From NCBI GenBank assembly GCA_019750135.1, contig JAIEOV010000089.1, positions 1 through 64,000 on the forward strand: a stretch of DNA of 64,000 nucleotides, written 5' to 3'. The DNA comes from Reyranella sp. (lineage in GTDB: Bacteria > Pseudomonadota > Alphaproteobacteria > Reyranellales > Reyranellaceae). Made by a program: the position numbers and the translations under genes. The notes below the pieces were generated by a model that had not been told where the DNA came from, searched no databases, and was given only the letters and a program-made list of their open reading frames with translations. This document shows, in pieces, positions 41,334 through 50,789 of the stretch. The stretch's first letter is position 1; the number at the start of each line of letters is the position of its first letter.

Positions 41334-42932
41334 ATGCTCACGCGTCGTGCCGCCCTGCTTGCCAGCGCCGCCCTGCCCTTCGCCCGCGCTGCCCAGGCAC
41401 AGCAGCCTTCCACTCTGCGCATCGCCATGACGCTGGCTGACATTCCCGTCACCGACGGCGCGCCCGACCAGGGCACCGAAGGCATCCGCTTCATGGGCTA
41501 CACGCTCTACGATCCGCTGGTGGCGTGGGACCTGTCGTCGGCTACCGAGCCTGCCAAGCTGGTGCCGGGCCTGGCCACCAAGTGGTACCAGGATTCCGCC
41601 GATCCGACGAAATGGATCTTCGAGCTGCGCCAGGGCGTGAAGTTCCATCACGGCGCGCCGTTCACCGCCGACGACGTCATCTTCAGCCTGGACCGCACCT
41701 TGAACGACAAGTCGCCGGTCTTCGATCGGCTGGGCCGCAGCGTGCTGATCGCGGCGGTGTGGCCGCTCGTCGGCTATCGCAAGATCGACGACTACAAGGT
41801 CGAGCTGCAGACCAACGGCGTCGATACGATCATGCCGTCGCTGCTCAACCGCTTCATGATCGCGAGCGCCGACAATTTCGAGAAGGTCGGCCGCGACTGG
41901 CAGGCCTATCGCAAGTCGCCCTCGGGCACCGGCCCATGGAAGATGAAGGCCTGGTCGCCGCGCGAGCGCGCCGAGCTCGAGCGCAACACCGGCTACTGGA
42001 ACAAGGATCGCGTCCCCAAGAGCGAGCGCATGGTGCTGCTGCCGATCCCCGACGTCTCGACGCGCTCGGCCGCGCTGCTGTCGGGGCGCGTCGACTGGAT
42101 CGAGGCGCCGGCGCCCGATTCGCTCGACAAGCTCAAGGCCGCGGGCTGCAAGATCGAGACCAACGCCATCCCGCACATGTGGCCCTATACGCTCAGCATG
42201 CTGCCCGGCGCGCCAACGGCCGACATCCGCGTGCGCAAGGCGATGAACCTCGCCATCGACCGCAACGCCATCGTCAAGGTGCTGAACGGGCTCGCCATCC
42301 CCGCCGTCGGCTGCGTGCCGCCCGATCACCCCTGGTTCGGCACGCCCTCCTTCAAGATCAAGTACGATCCGGCCGAGGCCAAGAAGCTTCTGGCCGAAGC
42401 GGGCTACGGGCCGTCGAAGAAGCTCAAGACCAAGATCGCGATATCGACCTCGGGCTCGGGACAGATGTATCCCCTGATCATGAACGAGGCGATCCAGCAG
42501 CAATGGGCCGAGGTCGGCATCGACGTCGAGTTCCAGGTGATGGACTGGAATGCGCTGCTCAACACCATGCGCCAGGGTGCCAAGTCGCCGGAAGGCCAGC
42601 AGTTCGGCGCCATCAACGTGAGCTGGAACACGATGGACCCACACAACGCCTTCATGCGTTTCGTCGACAGCCAGCAGGTCCCGCCCAAGGGCTCGAACTG
42701 GGGCTACATCAACGATCCGGAGTTCGACCGGCTCGCCAAGGAGGCACGCAGCACGTCGGATCCCGCCGAGCTCGACAAGGTGCTGGCAAAGATCAACACC
42801 AAGATGGTCGACGACGCAGTGTTCGTCTGGGTGGTCCACGACGTGTGGCCCAACGCGATCTCGAGCAAGGTGAAGGGCTACGTCCACCCCAAGAGCTGGT
42901 ACGTCGACTTCTCGCCGGTGACGGTGGGCTAA
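41334..42932 (+). CDS. Family 5 (peptide/nickel-type) ABC solute-binding protein
   Basis: 532 residues. Signal peptide MLTRRAALLASAALPFARAAQAQ; then the SBP5 fold with KWIFELRQGVKFHHGAPFTADDVIFSL and DIRVRKAMNLAIDRNAIVK. It binds oligopeptides, amides or similar solutes in the periplasm. No cognate permease or ATPase gene is next to it. Divergent amidases suggest that its ligand is an amide or short peptide. The RBS GGAGG lies 7 bp before the ATG. It ends directly at the stop of the convergent sugar-binding protein. Confidence 0.92.
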   Translation: MLTRRAALLASAALPFARAAQAQQPSTLRIAMTLADIPVTDGAPDQGTEGIRFMGYTLYDPLVAWDLSSATEPAKLVPGLATKWYQDSADPTKWIFELRQGVKFHHGAPFTADDVIFSLDRTLNDKSPVFDRLGRSVLIAAVWPLVGYRKIDDYKVELQTNGVDTIMPSLLNRFMIASADNFEKVGRDWQAYRKSPSGTGPWKMKAWSPRERAELERNTGYWNKDRVPKSERMVLLPIPDVSTRSAALLSGRVDWIEAPAPDSLDKLKAAGCKIETNAIPHMWPYTLSMLPGAPTADIRVRKAMNLAIDRNAIVKVLNGLAIPAVGCVPPDHPWFGTPSFKIKYDPAEAKKLLAEAGYGPSKKLKTKIAISTSGSGQMYPLIMNEAIQQQWAEVGIDVEFQVMDWNALLNTMRQGAKSPEGQQFGAINVSWNTMDPHNAFMRFVDSQQVPPKGSNWGYINDPEFDRLAKEARSTSDPAELDKVLAKINTKMVDDAVFVWVVHDVWPNAISSKVKGYVHPKSWYVDFSPVTVG

Positions 42933-44303
42933 TCACTTCTGATACTGCTCGAACAGCTGCTTGATCCGTTTGGTCGCTTCGTCGGTGGCCTGTTCCGGGG
43001 TCATGTTGCGCTGCGTGATGTTGGCCTCCGCCTGTGGCCAGACCTGTTCGGATAGCACGGCCGAATAAGCCGGGTTGTAGGACATCCACCACGGCACGGT
43101 CGGCTTGGTCAGTCCCATATCCACGGCAACCTGGCGGTGCGGGTCCTTCGGATCGGTCCAGTACGGGTCGTTCTTCACGATGGAGGCCATCACCGGCAGA
43201 TAGCGGGCGCGGGTTTCCTTCAGATAGGCGTTCAGGTTTGCCGGCTGGATGAAATCGCGCAGCAACGCCTTGGCGGCGTCCACGTTCTTTGCGCCTTTGG
43301 GGATGATGGTAGGAGCAATCGCCAGCACGCTCGGCACCGGCTTTCCGTCGTTGCCCAGGGGGACGCCGGTGGTAATGATCTCCTTGTAGTAAAGATCGGG
43401 CTTGTCCATCTGCGCCGCGGCGATGGAGATGGTGGCGTTGGGCGTCATCACGATCTGTTTGGCAAAGAAGGCGTTGTTGTTGTCGACATCGCCCCAGTTG
43501 ATCGCACCCGGCGGCACATATCCTTTCTTGAACGGCGTCGTCAGCCTCTCCAGCGTCGTGATCGCCGCCTTGCGCACGGCGGGGTCGTCGATATTCAGCT
43601 TGCCATCCGGCAAGACGATGCCGACGCCGCCATAGCTGACCAGGAACTGGTGAAACAGATTGCCGGCATCCGCCTCCTTCGCCGCCATCGAATAGCCGAG
43701 GCCGAAAATCCGCTTGCCCTTGGAGCGCAGCTTGTCCTGCACGGTCTGGAAGAAATCGTAGAACTTGTCCTGCGTGCCCGGCACATCGGTCGCGGCAAAG
43801 CCGGCGTCCTGCAGCAACGGCAGCCAGTGCGAATTCATCAACGAGGAGGCTTTGGTCGGCACGCCGTAGTACGAAGATTTCTTTTGCTTGGCGTTATAGA
43901 GGCGCGCGCTGATCAGCGCGGTTTCCGTGAACTCGGCCTTCTGCGATTCCACGACATCGGACACATCCTCCAACTGATCATTCCAGGCCGCGCGCGGCAC
44001 CAGGAAGCGGTCGCCGGTGACGGTGTGCACCGCATCCGGCACGTCGCCCACCTGCATGCCGGCGATCAGCTTGGTGATCACGTCCGGCCCGTTCATGATG
44101 GTCAGATTGACCTTGGTGTTGTGCTTCTTTTCCCAGTCGGCCATCCAGGCGATCACGGCATCGTTCTCGGCCTTGTAGAAGCCCTGGGTCCACCACACCG
44201 TGAGTTCTCCGGCCGCCCTGGCGCGGCGCGGCATCACGCCCGCCCCCGCCGTGACCGCTGCCGCCACGCCAACCAATGTCCGACGCCGTGTAACGCGCTT
44301 CAT
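42933..44303 (-). CDS. Family 1 (sugar-type) ABC solute-binding protein
   Basis: 456 residues. Signal peptide with twin arginines (RRRTLVGVAAAVTAGAGVMPRRARA). Mature sequence LTVWWTQGFYKAENDAVIAWMADWEKKHNTKVNLTI in adjacent reads is the classical SBP1 opening. It captures a sugar or polyol in the periplasm. It is the third gene of a leftward set with two MalFG-like permeases 32 bp upstream. No MsmX/MalK-like ATPase gene is present in the window. Confidence 0.92.
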   Translation of the reverse strand: MKRVTRRRTLVGVAAAVTAGAGVMPRRARAAGELTVWWTQGFYKAENDAVIAWMADWEKKHNTKVNLTIMNGPDVITKLIAGMQVGDVPDAVHTVTGDRFLVPRAAWNDQLEDVSDVVESQKAEFTETALISARLYNAKQKKSSYYGVPTKASSLMNSHWLPLLQDAGFAATDVPGTQDKFYDFFQTVQDKLRSKGKRIFGLGYSMAAKEADAGNLFHQFLVSYGGVGIVLPDGKLNIDDPAVRKAAITTLERLTTPFKKGYVPPGAINWGDVDNNNAFFAKQIVMTPNATISIAAAQMDKPDLYYKEIITTGVPLGNDGKPVPSVLAIAPTIIPKGAKNVDAAKALLRDFIQPANLNAYLKETRARYLPVMASIVKNDPYWTDPKDPHRQVAVDMGLTKPTVPWWMSYNPAYSAVLSEQVWPQAEANITQRNMTPEQATDEATKRIKQLFEQYQK

Positions 44304-44335
44304 GTTGTTTCCTCCCTAGACGCCAATCCCCCCGC

Positions 44336-45199
44336 TCAACCCTTCACGCCCCCCATGGTCAGACCGCCATGCATCTTGCGGCGGACACCGTAGTAGATCA
44401 GCAAGGGCGGTATGGCGTAGATGATCGCCGCCGCCATCAGGTAATTCCAGGGCGCCTCGTCCCCGACCAGGAACTTGCCGAGCGCCACCGGCACGGTGAC
44501 GACCTTGCCGCCCGACAGCAGCAGGAACGCATAGAGGTATTCGTTCCACGACAGCAGCAGCGCATAGGTCCCGATCGCCACCAGGGCGGGAGCCATCAGC
44601 GGCAGGTAGATGCGGAAGAAGATCTGCGGCGGCGAGGCGCCGTCGATGCGCGCCGCCTCATCCAGCTCGAACGGGATCGAGGCGCTGTATTGCTGGAAAA
44701 TGAAGATCGCATAGGGCGTCGCGAAGGTCACTTGAACCGCGATCACCGCGATCGGATTGTTGGTCAGGCCGTATTTTCCCATGATGCCGTAGAAGGGAAT
44801 GGCCAGGAACGACATCGGGATGACGTAGGTCAGCAGCGCCGCATTGGTCAGCATCCAGCCGTTGCGGATGCGCATCCGGCTGATGGTGAAGCTGGTCAGT
44901 GTCCCGATGGCCAGGGTCAGGAACGCGACGACGATGCCGATGTAGAAGCTGTTGCCCATCTGATTCCAGAAGGTCTCGAGCAGCCAGTAGGCCTGGTGGA
45001 TCACGATGCTGAAGGCATGCGGGCTGGGCGCGACCGGGAATACGGAAGTGCTGAGCACTTCCTCCTTGTCCTGCATGGACACGCGGACGATGTTGTAGAT
45101 CGGCAGCAGCGTCCAAAGCAGCAGCACCGCCGACAGCAGCCACACGCCGATGCTGCTGCCAATGCCGGTGAGCCCGCGGGCCCGGCGCTGCGCGCTCAT
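44336..45199 (-). CDS. Sugar ABC permease, MalG-like
   Basis: 287 residues, six membrane spans. The EAA loop reads YSASIPFELDEAARIDGASPPQIFFRIYLPLMAPAL in consecutive segments, which contacts the ATPase. It pairs with the MalF-like permease upstream (4-bp overlap) to form the translocation path for the SBP1 ligand. Confidence 0.93.
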   Translation of the reverse strand: MSAQRRARGLTGIGSSIGVWLLSAVLLLWTLLPIYNIVRVSMQDKEEVLSTSVFPVAPSPHAFSIVIHQAYWLLETFWNQMGNSFYIGIVVAFLTLAIGTLTSFTISRMRIRNGWMLTNAALLTYVIPMSFLAIPFYGIMGKYGLTNNPIAVIAVQVTFATPYAIFIFQQYSASIPFELDEAARIDGASPPQIFFRIYLPLMAPALVAIGTYALLLSWNEYLYAFLLLSGGKVVTVPVALGKFLVGDEAPWNYLMAAAIIYAIPPLLIYYGVRRKMHGGLTMGGVKG

Positions 45200-46116
45200 A
45201 TCGTCACCTCGCTGCGCCGCAACTGGCGCATCAGCAGGACCACCAACGGGATCAGCAAGGGCAGCGCCGTCAGCACCGTCGCCATGCCCAGGCCGGGATC
45301 GCCCAGTTCGAAGGCGTTGCGGATGCCGAGCGTCGCGAGCACATGCGTCGACAGCGCCGGCCCGCCGCCGGAGATGAAGCGCACGGCATTGAAGTCGCCC
45401 AGCGCCCAGATGGTGGAGAGCATGGTGCAGACCAGGTACATGCCGGCCATCAGCGGCAGGGTCACGTGGGTGAACTTCTGGATCGGGCTCGCGCCGTCGA
45501 CATCGGCCGCCTCATACAGCTCGAGCGAGATGGCCATGCGGCCGGCGAGGAAGATCAGGGTCCAGAAGGGCAGCCATTTCCAGATATGGCCATAGATGAC
45601 CGACCCCAGCGCGAGGTAGTGGCTGTCGAGCCAGGGCGGCCCATCGACCTGCGCCATGTGCCAGATGATGTTGTTGATCAGCCCCCACTGCCCGTTCAGC
45701 ATCCAGTTGATGCTGAGGTAGCTCGGCAGCGCCGGTATCGCCCAGGGCAGCATGAAGATCAGCAGCAGGACCTTCGTCCACCAGCCCTTGCGCATGAAGA
45801 AGCCGGAGAGCAGCAGCGCCAACAGCAATTTCAGGTTCACGCCGAACAGCAGGTAGAGCAGCGTGTTCACCACCGTACGGGGATAGACCGGATCCTCGAA
45901 CAGGGCGCGATAACTGGCCGGATCGCTGCCCAGCCACAGCCCGTAGCCGATCGGGTAGATCACGAAGGCGACGAACACCGCGACGTAGGGAGTGACGAAG
46001 GCCAGCGCCCACAGCTTGTCGGCGGCAAAGATGCCTCGTCGCCGCGCCAAGGGCGCGGCGAGGGGCGCGGTCCTCGTGGCCGCGGCCGGGCTGTCGATCG
46101 GGGTCGTAACCGCCAT
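45196..46116 (-). CDS. Sugar ABC permease, MalF-like
   Basis: 306 residues with six spans after a polar N-terminus. The EAA loop is LELYEAADVDGASPIQKFTHVTLPLM. The start MAVTTPIDS is supported by AGGAG 6 bp upstream; a longer frame into the intergenic region was rejected. First gene of the sugar-uptake unit, so its promoter lies between 46117 and 46222. The ATPase must be supplied from elsewhere, as multi-use MsmX/UgpC-type ATPases do. Confidence 0.92.
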   Translation of the reverse strand: MAVTTPIDSPAAATRTAPLAAPLARRRGIFAADKLWALAFVTPYVAVFVAFVIYPIGYGLWLGSDPASYRALFEDPVYPRTVVNTLLYLLFGVNLKLLLALLLSGFFMRKGWWTKVLLLIFMLPWAIPALPSYLSINWMLNGQWGLINNIIWHMAQVDGPPWLDSHYLALGSVIYGHIWKWLPFWTLIFLAGRMAISLELYEAADVDGASPIQKFTHVTLPLMAGMYLVCTMLSTIWALGDFNAVRFISGGGPALSTHVLATLGIRNAFELGDPGLGMATVLTALPLLIPLVVLLMRQLRRSEVTI

Positions 46117-46222
46117 CGTCGACTCCTTCCCAGTGGCCCCGCGTTCTGGCGCGCGGTGGCATTTCTGACAGTGAGTGTGGCAATTTGCCCAGTGCGACAC
46201 AACCCGTCTTGCGCGGGGATAC

Positions 46223-47101
46223 CTATCGCCTCTGGGACCAGCCGATATAGAGCCCGGCGCCGACGATGATGGCGGCGCCGACCCAACCCAGCACGTCGGG
46301 GAAGTTGCCGAAGAACAGGTAGCCCACGACGACCGAACCCAGGAGCTGCATGTACTGGAACGGCGTCACGATGTTGGCGGGCGCATAGTGCAGGGCGCGC
46401 GCCACGCAGTAGTGGCCGAGCGCGCCCAGGACGCCGAGACTGCAGAAATAGGCGATGTCGCGAAACGATTCCGGCGTCTTCCAGACGAACGGCAGGACGA
46501 ACATCAGGCCGAAGGCGCCGACGATCGAGCTGTAGATCGCCGACGTCTCGGGCGAATCGGTGCCGGCGATGCGCCGCGTCAGGATCTGGTAGAGCGCATA
46601 GCAGGTGGCGCTCAGCACGACGCCGAGCGAGGCCCACTGGAAGAGCTCGGTGCCCGGACGGATCACGATCAGCACGCCGACGAAACCCACGCCCAGCGCC
46701 ACCAACCGGCCGACTGTCGTGCGCTCGCCGAGCATCGGCCAGGCGAGCAGCGCCACGACCAGCGGTGCGGTCAGGCTGATCGAGGCCGCCTTGGCGATCG
46801 GGATGGTGATGATGGCGAAGAAGAACGACAGGTTCGACGTCATCAGCAGCGCCGAGCGCAGGATCTGCGTGCCGAGCCGCTGCGTGCGCAGCATGGCGAG
46901 CCCGAAGCGCGGCACGAAGGCTGCCAGCATGAACAGGATGTGGCCGAAGGCCCGGGCCCACGACACCTGCAGGGAGTCGTAGCCGCTCTCGCCCAGAAAC
47001 TTGGCGAAGCCGTTCATCACCGGGAACAGGATGCCGGCGCCGCAGATGAACAGAATGCCGGTCAGGATGTGTTGCTGACCGACGATCGTCTTGTCGTTCA
47101 A
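46223..47101 (-). CDS. EamA/DMT-superfamily permease
   Basis: About 292 residues with ten membrane segments in two EamA repeats (ILFICGAGILFPVMNGFAKFLGESG and SLGVVLSATCYALYQILTRR). DMT proteins export amino acids, purines or other metabolites. The start is TTG (LNDKTIVGQQH), forming a TTGA overlap with the stop of the molybdopterin-subunit gene; no in-frame ATG lies before the first span. It may export a product of that enzyme. Confidence 0.85.
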   Translation of the reverse strand: MNDKTIVGQQHILTGILFICGAGILFPVMNGFAKFLGESGYDSLQVSWARAFGHILFMLAAFVPRFGLAMLRTQRLGTQILRSALLMTSNLSFFFAIITIPIAKAASISLTAPLVVALLAWPMLGERTTVGRLVALGVGFVGVLIVIRPGTELFQWASLGVVLSATCYALYQILTRRIAGTDSPETSAIYSSIVGAFGLMFVLPFVWKTPESFRDIAYFCSLGVLGALGHYCVARALHYAPANIVTPFQYMQLLGSVVVGYLFFGNFPDVLGWVGAAIIVGAGLYIGWSQRR

Positions 47102-49407
47102 CGGCGCTCGGCCTCGCGCAACGCACGCCAGACGCGCTCCGGCGTCGCCGGCATGTCGAGGGTCTCGACGCCGGCCGGCCGCAGCGCATCGAGGATGGCG
47201 GCCATCACGGTCTGCGGCGCGGCAATGCAACCCGCCTGCCCCGAGCCCTTCACGCCCAGCGGATTGGCGGCTGTCGGCCGCTCGATCAGCTCGATGTCGA
47301 ACAGCGGAAGATCGTCGGCGCGCGGCAAGGCGTAGTCCATCAGCGAGCCGCTGAGCAGCTGGCCCGACGAGGGATCGTAGACGGTGTGCTCGACCATCGC
47401 CTGGCCGATGCCCTGGGTCACGCCACCCTGGACCTGGCCCTCGGTCAGCAACGGATTGATCAAGCGACCGTAATCATCGACGGCCGTGTAGCGGACCAGC
47501 GCCACGGCGCCCGTTTCGGGATCGATATCCACCTCGGCGACATGGCAGCCGCTCGGGAAGGTGAAGACGTCGGTCATGTTCATCACGTGCACGCCCAGGC
47601 CCTTTTCCATGCCGTCCGGCAGGTTGGCCGGATCCTCCGCACTGCGCGCCAGCGTCGGCAATGCGACCGACCGGTCGCTGCCCTGAACCGCGAAACGCCC
47701 GTCGGCGAAAACGAGTTCATCCTCTGATGCTTGCAAGAGATGGGCCGCCAGCGTGCGCGCCTTGGCAAGCGTGGCATCGATCGCCTTCACGACGGCGGCG
47801 CCGCCCATGTGCATGGAACGCGCGCCGCCATGGCCTGCGCCGCTCTTCACCTGGCCGGTGTCGGCTTGGACATAGCGAACGGCCTCGATCGGCACCCCCA
47901 GCCGGTCGGCCGCGATCTGGGCGAAGGCGGTCTCATGGCCCTGGCCGTTGGACTCGGTGCCGACCGCGACCATGACCTTGCCGTCGCCCTCGAAGCGCAC
48001 TTCCGCGCCTTCGTTGGGCGCGCCGCGCGACGTCTCGAGGAAGCAGGCGACGCCGATGCCGAGCAGGCGCCCCTGCGCCTTAGCCGCCGCGCGCCGGGCG
48101 GCAAAGCCCTTGGCGTCGGCACGCGCCACGGCGGCGTCGAGGTTGGCGACGAAGCCGCCCGAATCGATCGCCATGCCGAGCGCCGTCCGATGCGGGAACG
48201 AGGAGATCAGGTTCTGGCGGCGCAACTCGGCGGGATCGCGGCCGAGCTTGCGCGCCGCCGCCTCGATGGCGCGCTCGATGATGTAGTTGGCCTCGGGCTT
48301 GCCGGCGCCGCGATAGGCGTCGACCGGCACGGTGTTGGTGAGCGCGCCGCGGATGTCGACGGCGATCGCCGGGATGTCGTAGACGCCGCCCTGCGCCGTC
48401 GAAGCGGCGACCACCGAGGCGCCCGGTCCGTTGCCCGAGAGATAGGCGCCGAGATTGGCGACCATCTTCACGTCGAGCGCCAGCAAGCGGCCGTCGGCGG
48501 CGAGACCGAGCCTTGCGGTCGCGGCGATATCGCGACCCTGCGCGCCCATGACGAACTCCTCGGCGCGATCGGCCAGCCAGCGCACAGGCCGCCCGAGCTT
48601 GCGCGCCGCGAACAGCAGCAGGATCCATTCGGGATAGAGGAAGTTCTTCATGCCGAAGCCGCCGCCGACATCGGGCGCATGCACACGGACCTTGTCGAGC
48701 GGCAGCTTGAAGATGAACTCGGCGAGCTGGCGGCGGATGCCGTGCACGCCCTGTCCGGTCAGCTCGAGATCCATCGTGTCGTTGGCCGCGTCGTAACGCG
48801 CGATGCCGGAACGCGGCTCGATCGGCGTGACGATGACACGGTTGTTCATCACATCGACCTCGACGACGTGCGCGGCCTCGACCATCGCCTTCGCCACCGC
48901 GTCGGCATCGCCGCGCTGGACGTGGTAGACGAGATTGCCTGGCGCCTCGGTCCAGATCGCCGGCGCATCGGGCGCGAGCGCCGCGATGCCGTCGACCACG
49001 GCATCGAGCGCCTCGTAGTCGACCTCGATCAGCTCGGCCGCCTCGCGAGCGATCTCGGCCCTGTCGGCAACGATGAAGGCAACCGGGTCGCCGACATGGC
49101 GCGCACGGCCGTCGGCCAGCGCCGGGCGCGGCGGCACGATCATCGGCTTCACCGCCGCCAGGCAGGGCATGTGGCCGAGCCCCTCGGCGGCGAGGTCGGC
49201 ATGGGTGTAGACGGCACGCACGCCGGCGAGTTCGGCTGCCGCCGACACCTCTATTCCCTTGATTACGGCATGGGCATGCGGCGAGCGCAGGACGTGGCCG
49301 TACAGGCAATCCGCAACCACGATATCGTCGACGTAGCGGCCTCGGCCGGTCAGGAAGCGCTGATCCTCGAGCCGGCGCAGCGATTGGCCTATCATCGGGC
49401 TAATCAT
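47098..49407 (-). CDS. Molybdenum-hydroxylase (xanthine dehydrogenase-type) large subunit with altered active-site Glu
   Basis: 769 residues from MISPMIGQSLRR; ATGs at 49431 and 49476 are alternatives. The N-terminal a/b-hammerhead domain (LEDQRFLTGRGRYVDD) and the molybdopterin-binding part with VGGGFGMKN and AYRGAGKPEANYI are intact. The latter resembles form II CoxL-type proteins (AYRGAG), not true CO dehydrogenase (AYRCSFR). The usual base Glu in K-G-x-G-E-x-G is Gln here: VKGSGQAGCIAAP, codon at 47236-47238. No FAD or 2Fe-2S subunit genes are adjacent, so it is a lone large subunit. It overlaps the DMT gene and is divergent from a GST. Confidence 0.88.
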   Translation of the reverse strand: MISPMIGQSLRRLEDQRFLTGRGRYVDDIVVADCLYGHVLRSPHAHAVIKGIEVSAAAELAGVRAVYTHADLAAEGLGHMPCLAAVKPMIVPPRPALADGRARHVGDPVAFIVADRAEIAREAAELIEVDYEALDAVVDGIAALAPDAPAIWTEAPGNLVYHVQRGDADAVAKAMVEAAHVVEVDVMNNRVIVTPIEPRSGIARYDAANDTMDLELTGQGVHGIRRQLAEFIFKLPLDKVRVHAPDVGGGFGMKNFLYPEWILLLFAARKLGRPVRWLADRAEEFVMGAQGRDIAATARLGLAADGRLLALDVKMVANLGAYLSGNGPGASVVAASTAQGGVYDIPAIAVDIRGALTNTVPVDAYRGAGKPEANYIIERAIEAAARKLGRDPAELRRQNLISSFPHRTALGMAIDSGGFVANLDAAVARADAKGFAARRAAAKAQGRLLGIGVACFLETSRGAPNEGAEVRFEGDGKVMVAVGTESNGQGHETAFAQIAADRLGVPIEAVRYVQADTGQVKSGAGHGGARSMHMGGAAVVKAIDATLAKARTLAAHLLQASEDELVFADGRFAVQGSDRSVALPTLARSAEDPANLPDGMEKGLGVHVMNMTDVFTFPSGCHVAEVDIDPETGAVALVRYTAVDDYGRLINPLLTEGQVQGGVTQGIGQAMVEHTVYDPSSGQLLSGSLMDYALPRADDLPLFDIELIERPTAANPLGVKGSGQAGCIAAPQTVMAAILDALRPAGVETLDMPATPERVWRALREAERR

Positions 49408-49478
49408 CTTTTGTTGACTGCTATTGCCCATGTCGCCCCGCCCGATAAGCTCCCGCCCAACCATAGGAGGGATCATTC

Positions 49479-50204
49479 ATGATCGACCTGCATTACTGGC
49501 CCACGCCCAACGGCAAGAAGGTCACTATCCTGCTCGAGGAATGCGGCCTGCCCTACAAGATCGTACCCGTCAACATCGGCCGCGGCGATCAGTTCAGCAA
49601 AGAGTTCCTGGAGATGAACCCCAACCATCGCATGCCGACGATGGTGGACCACGATCCCGTGGGTGGCGGCAAGCCGATCACGATCTTCGAATCCGGCGCC
49701 ATCATGATGTATATCGCCGAGAAGGCCGGGAAGTTCTATCCCCAGGACGTGCGCACGCGCTACGACGTGAATCAGTGGCTGATCTGGCAGATGGCCAACC
49801 AGGGACCCAAGAGCGGCGAGTGTGGCCATTTCCGTCGCGTCGACCAGGCCAAGGAAGGCGACCAGACATACGCCATCACGCGCTTCACCGACGAGGTCAA
49901 CCGGCTGTACGGCGTGCTGAACAACCAGCTCTACAAGCACAAGTACCTGGCCGGCGACCAGTACACGATCGCCGACATGATCTGCTACCCGTGGACCATC
50001 AACTGGAAGTTCCAGGGCCAGGACATCGAGGAGTTCAAGTACTTCAAGCGCTGGTTCGAGGAACTGGGCGCCAGGCCTGGGGTGCAGAAGGGCATGGCGG
50101 TCGGCGCCGACCTCTCGGTCGACAACACCAAGCTGCCGCCAGAAGAACAGGCCCGCATCCGCAAGATGCTCTACAACCAGCGCGCCCGCCCGGTACCGGC
50201 GTAG
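49479..50204 (+). CDS. Glutathione S-transferase, YfcG/nu-like
   Basis: 241 residues. Thioredoxin-like N-terminal domain: LHYWPTPNGKKVTILLEECGLPY, where TPNGKKV is the Thr/Asn site of nu-class GSTs, then MPTMVD (cis-Pro) and FESGAIMMYIAEK. An all-helical C-terminal domain follows. YfcG-like members have disulfide reductase or peroxide-reducing activity with glutathione. RBS AGGAGG before ATG. Divergent from the molybdenum-enzyme gene. Confidence 0.93.
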   Translation: MIDLHYWPTPNGKKVTILLEECGLPYKIVPVNIGRGDQFSKEFLEMNPNHRMPTMVDHDPVGGGKPITIFESGAIMMYIAEKAGKFYPQDVRTRYDVNQWLIWQMANQGPKSGECGHFRRVDQAKEGDQTYAITRFTDEVNRLYGVLNNQLYKHKYLAGDQYTIADMICYPWTINWKFQGQDIEEFKYFKRWFEELGARPGVQKGMAVGADLSVDNTKLPPEEQARIRKMLYNQRARPVPA

Positions 50205-50710
50205 TTGTCGGGAGGGCGCCACTTCGGTGGCACATCATGTCTTCCGGATCGCGAGCGTCCTCGCTCGCTCATGAATATGAGTGCGCGAGCCGCGCGTGGT
50301 CCGGAAGAAAGAACGCCATCCGGTGGGTCGCACTTCATCTCGGATGGAGCTTGCCGCTCAGCCGAAAGATCTTCCCCGGGCGGGCTTGAAGCTTTCACCG
50401 GCCGCACATCTTGCTGGGCGTCGACCCGGTCGTCCTCAGGAATCCTCAGCTCAAGCGGCGCCGGTTCGCAGCGTGCTTCGTCGGGCGCGTCGAGATCGTT
50501 CCACCGATCCTCGCCGTCAGCCGGACCATCGGACGGCGGCCGCGGATCATTGCTCCAGTCCTGACGCCGGCGGTTGCGCAGCCAGAAGATGCAGGCGCGG
50601 ATGTCGGGCGGATGATGCACGGTGTCGATGGTGCGCGGCGCCACGTCGAAGAAGCCGGCGAGCTCGCTATCGCTGATGGCAGCAGACCCAACCCATGGCA
50701 GCGCTTGCGG
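50171..50710 (-). pseudogene. Degraded leftward frame resembling a phage small HTH protein
   Basis: The frame is open from 50710 after a stop at 50711-50713, but has no ATG start; GTG at 50644 is the first initiator. Near its start it reads ISDSELAGFFDVAPRTIDT and then CIFWLRNRRRQDW, reminiscent of terminase-small-subunit-like HTH proteins that end in F-W-L-K-N-R-x-x-x-W. The rest loses coding character and runs into the palindrome and the GST gene. Probably a relic; the family guess is weak. Confidence 0.3.
50241..50307. repeat. Imperfect 67-bp palindrome
   Basis: Outer arms CTTCCGGA (50241-50248) and TCCGGAAG (50300-50307) match exactly. Inside, GCGAGCG and CGCTCGC (50251-50257, 50262-50268) form a perfect 7-bp hairpin with a 4-nt loop, and the centre reads CTCATGAATATGAG. 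It looks like a dispersed palindromic intergenic repeat. Confidence 0.6.
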
Positions 50711-50764
50711 TCATGGCGACACAAGTCATGCCAGCAATGTCAGCATCGGCACCGGCGGTATTCC

Positions 50765-50789
50765 CACTCGCTGATGAATCATGAGCGAG
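50765..50789. repeat. Palindrome related to the 50241-50307 element
   Basis: CTCGCTGATGA and TCATGAGCGAG are inverted arms matching at 10 of 11 positions. The core resembles CGCTCGCTCATGA of the upstream palindrome. It lies 50 bp from the carbonic anhydrase stop and might also end its transcript. Confidence 0.5.
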
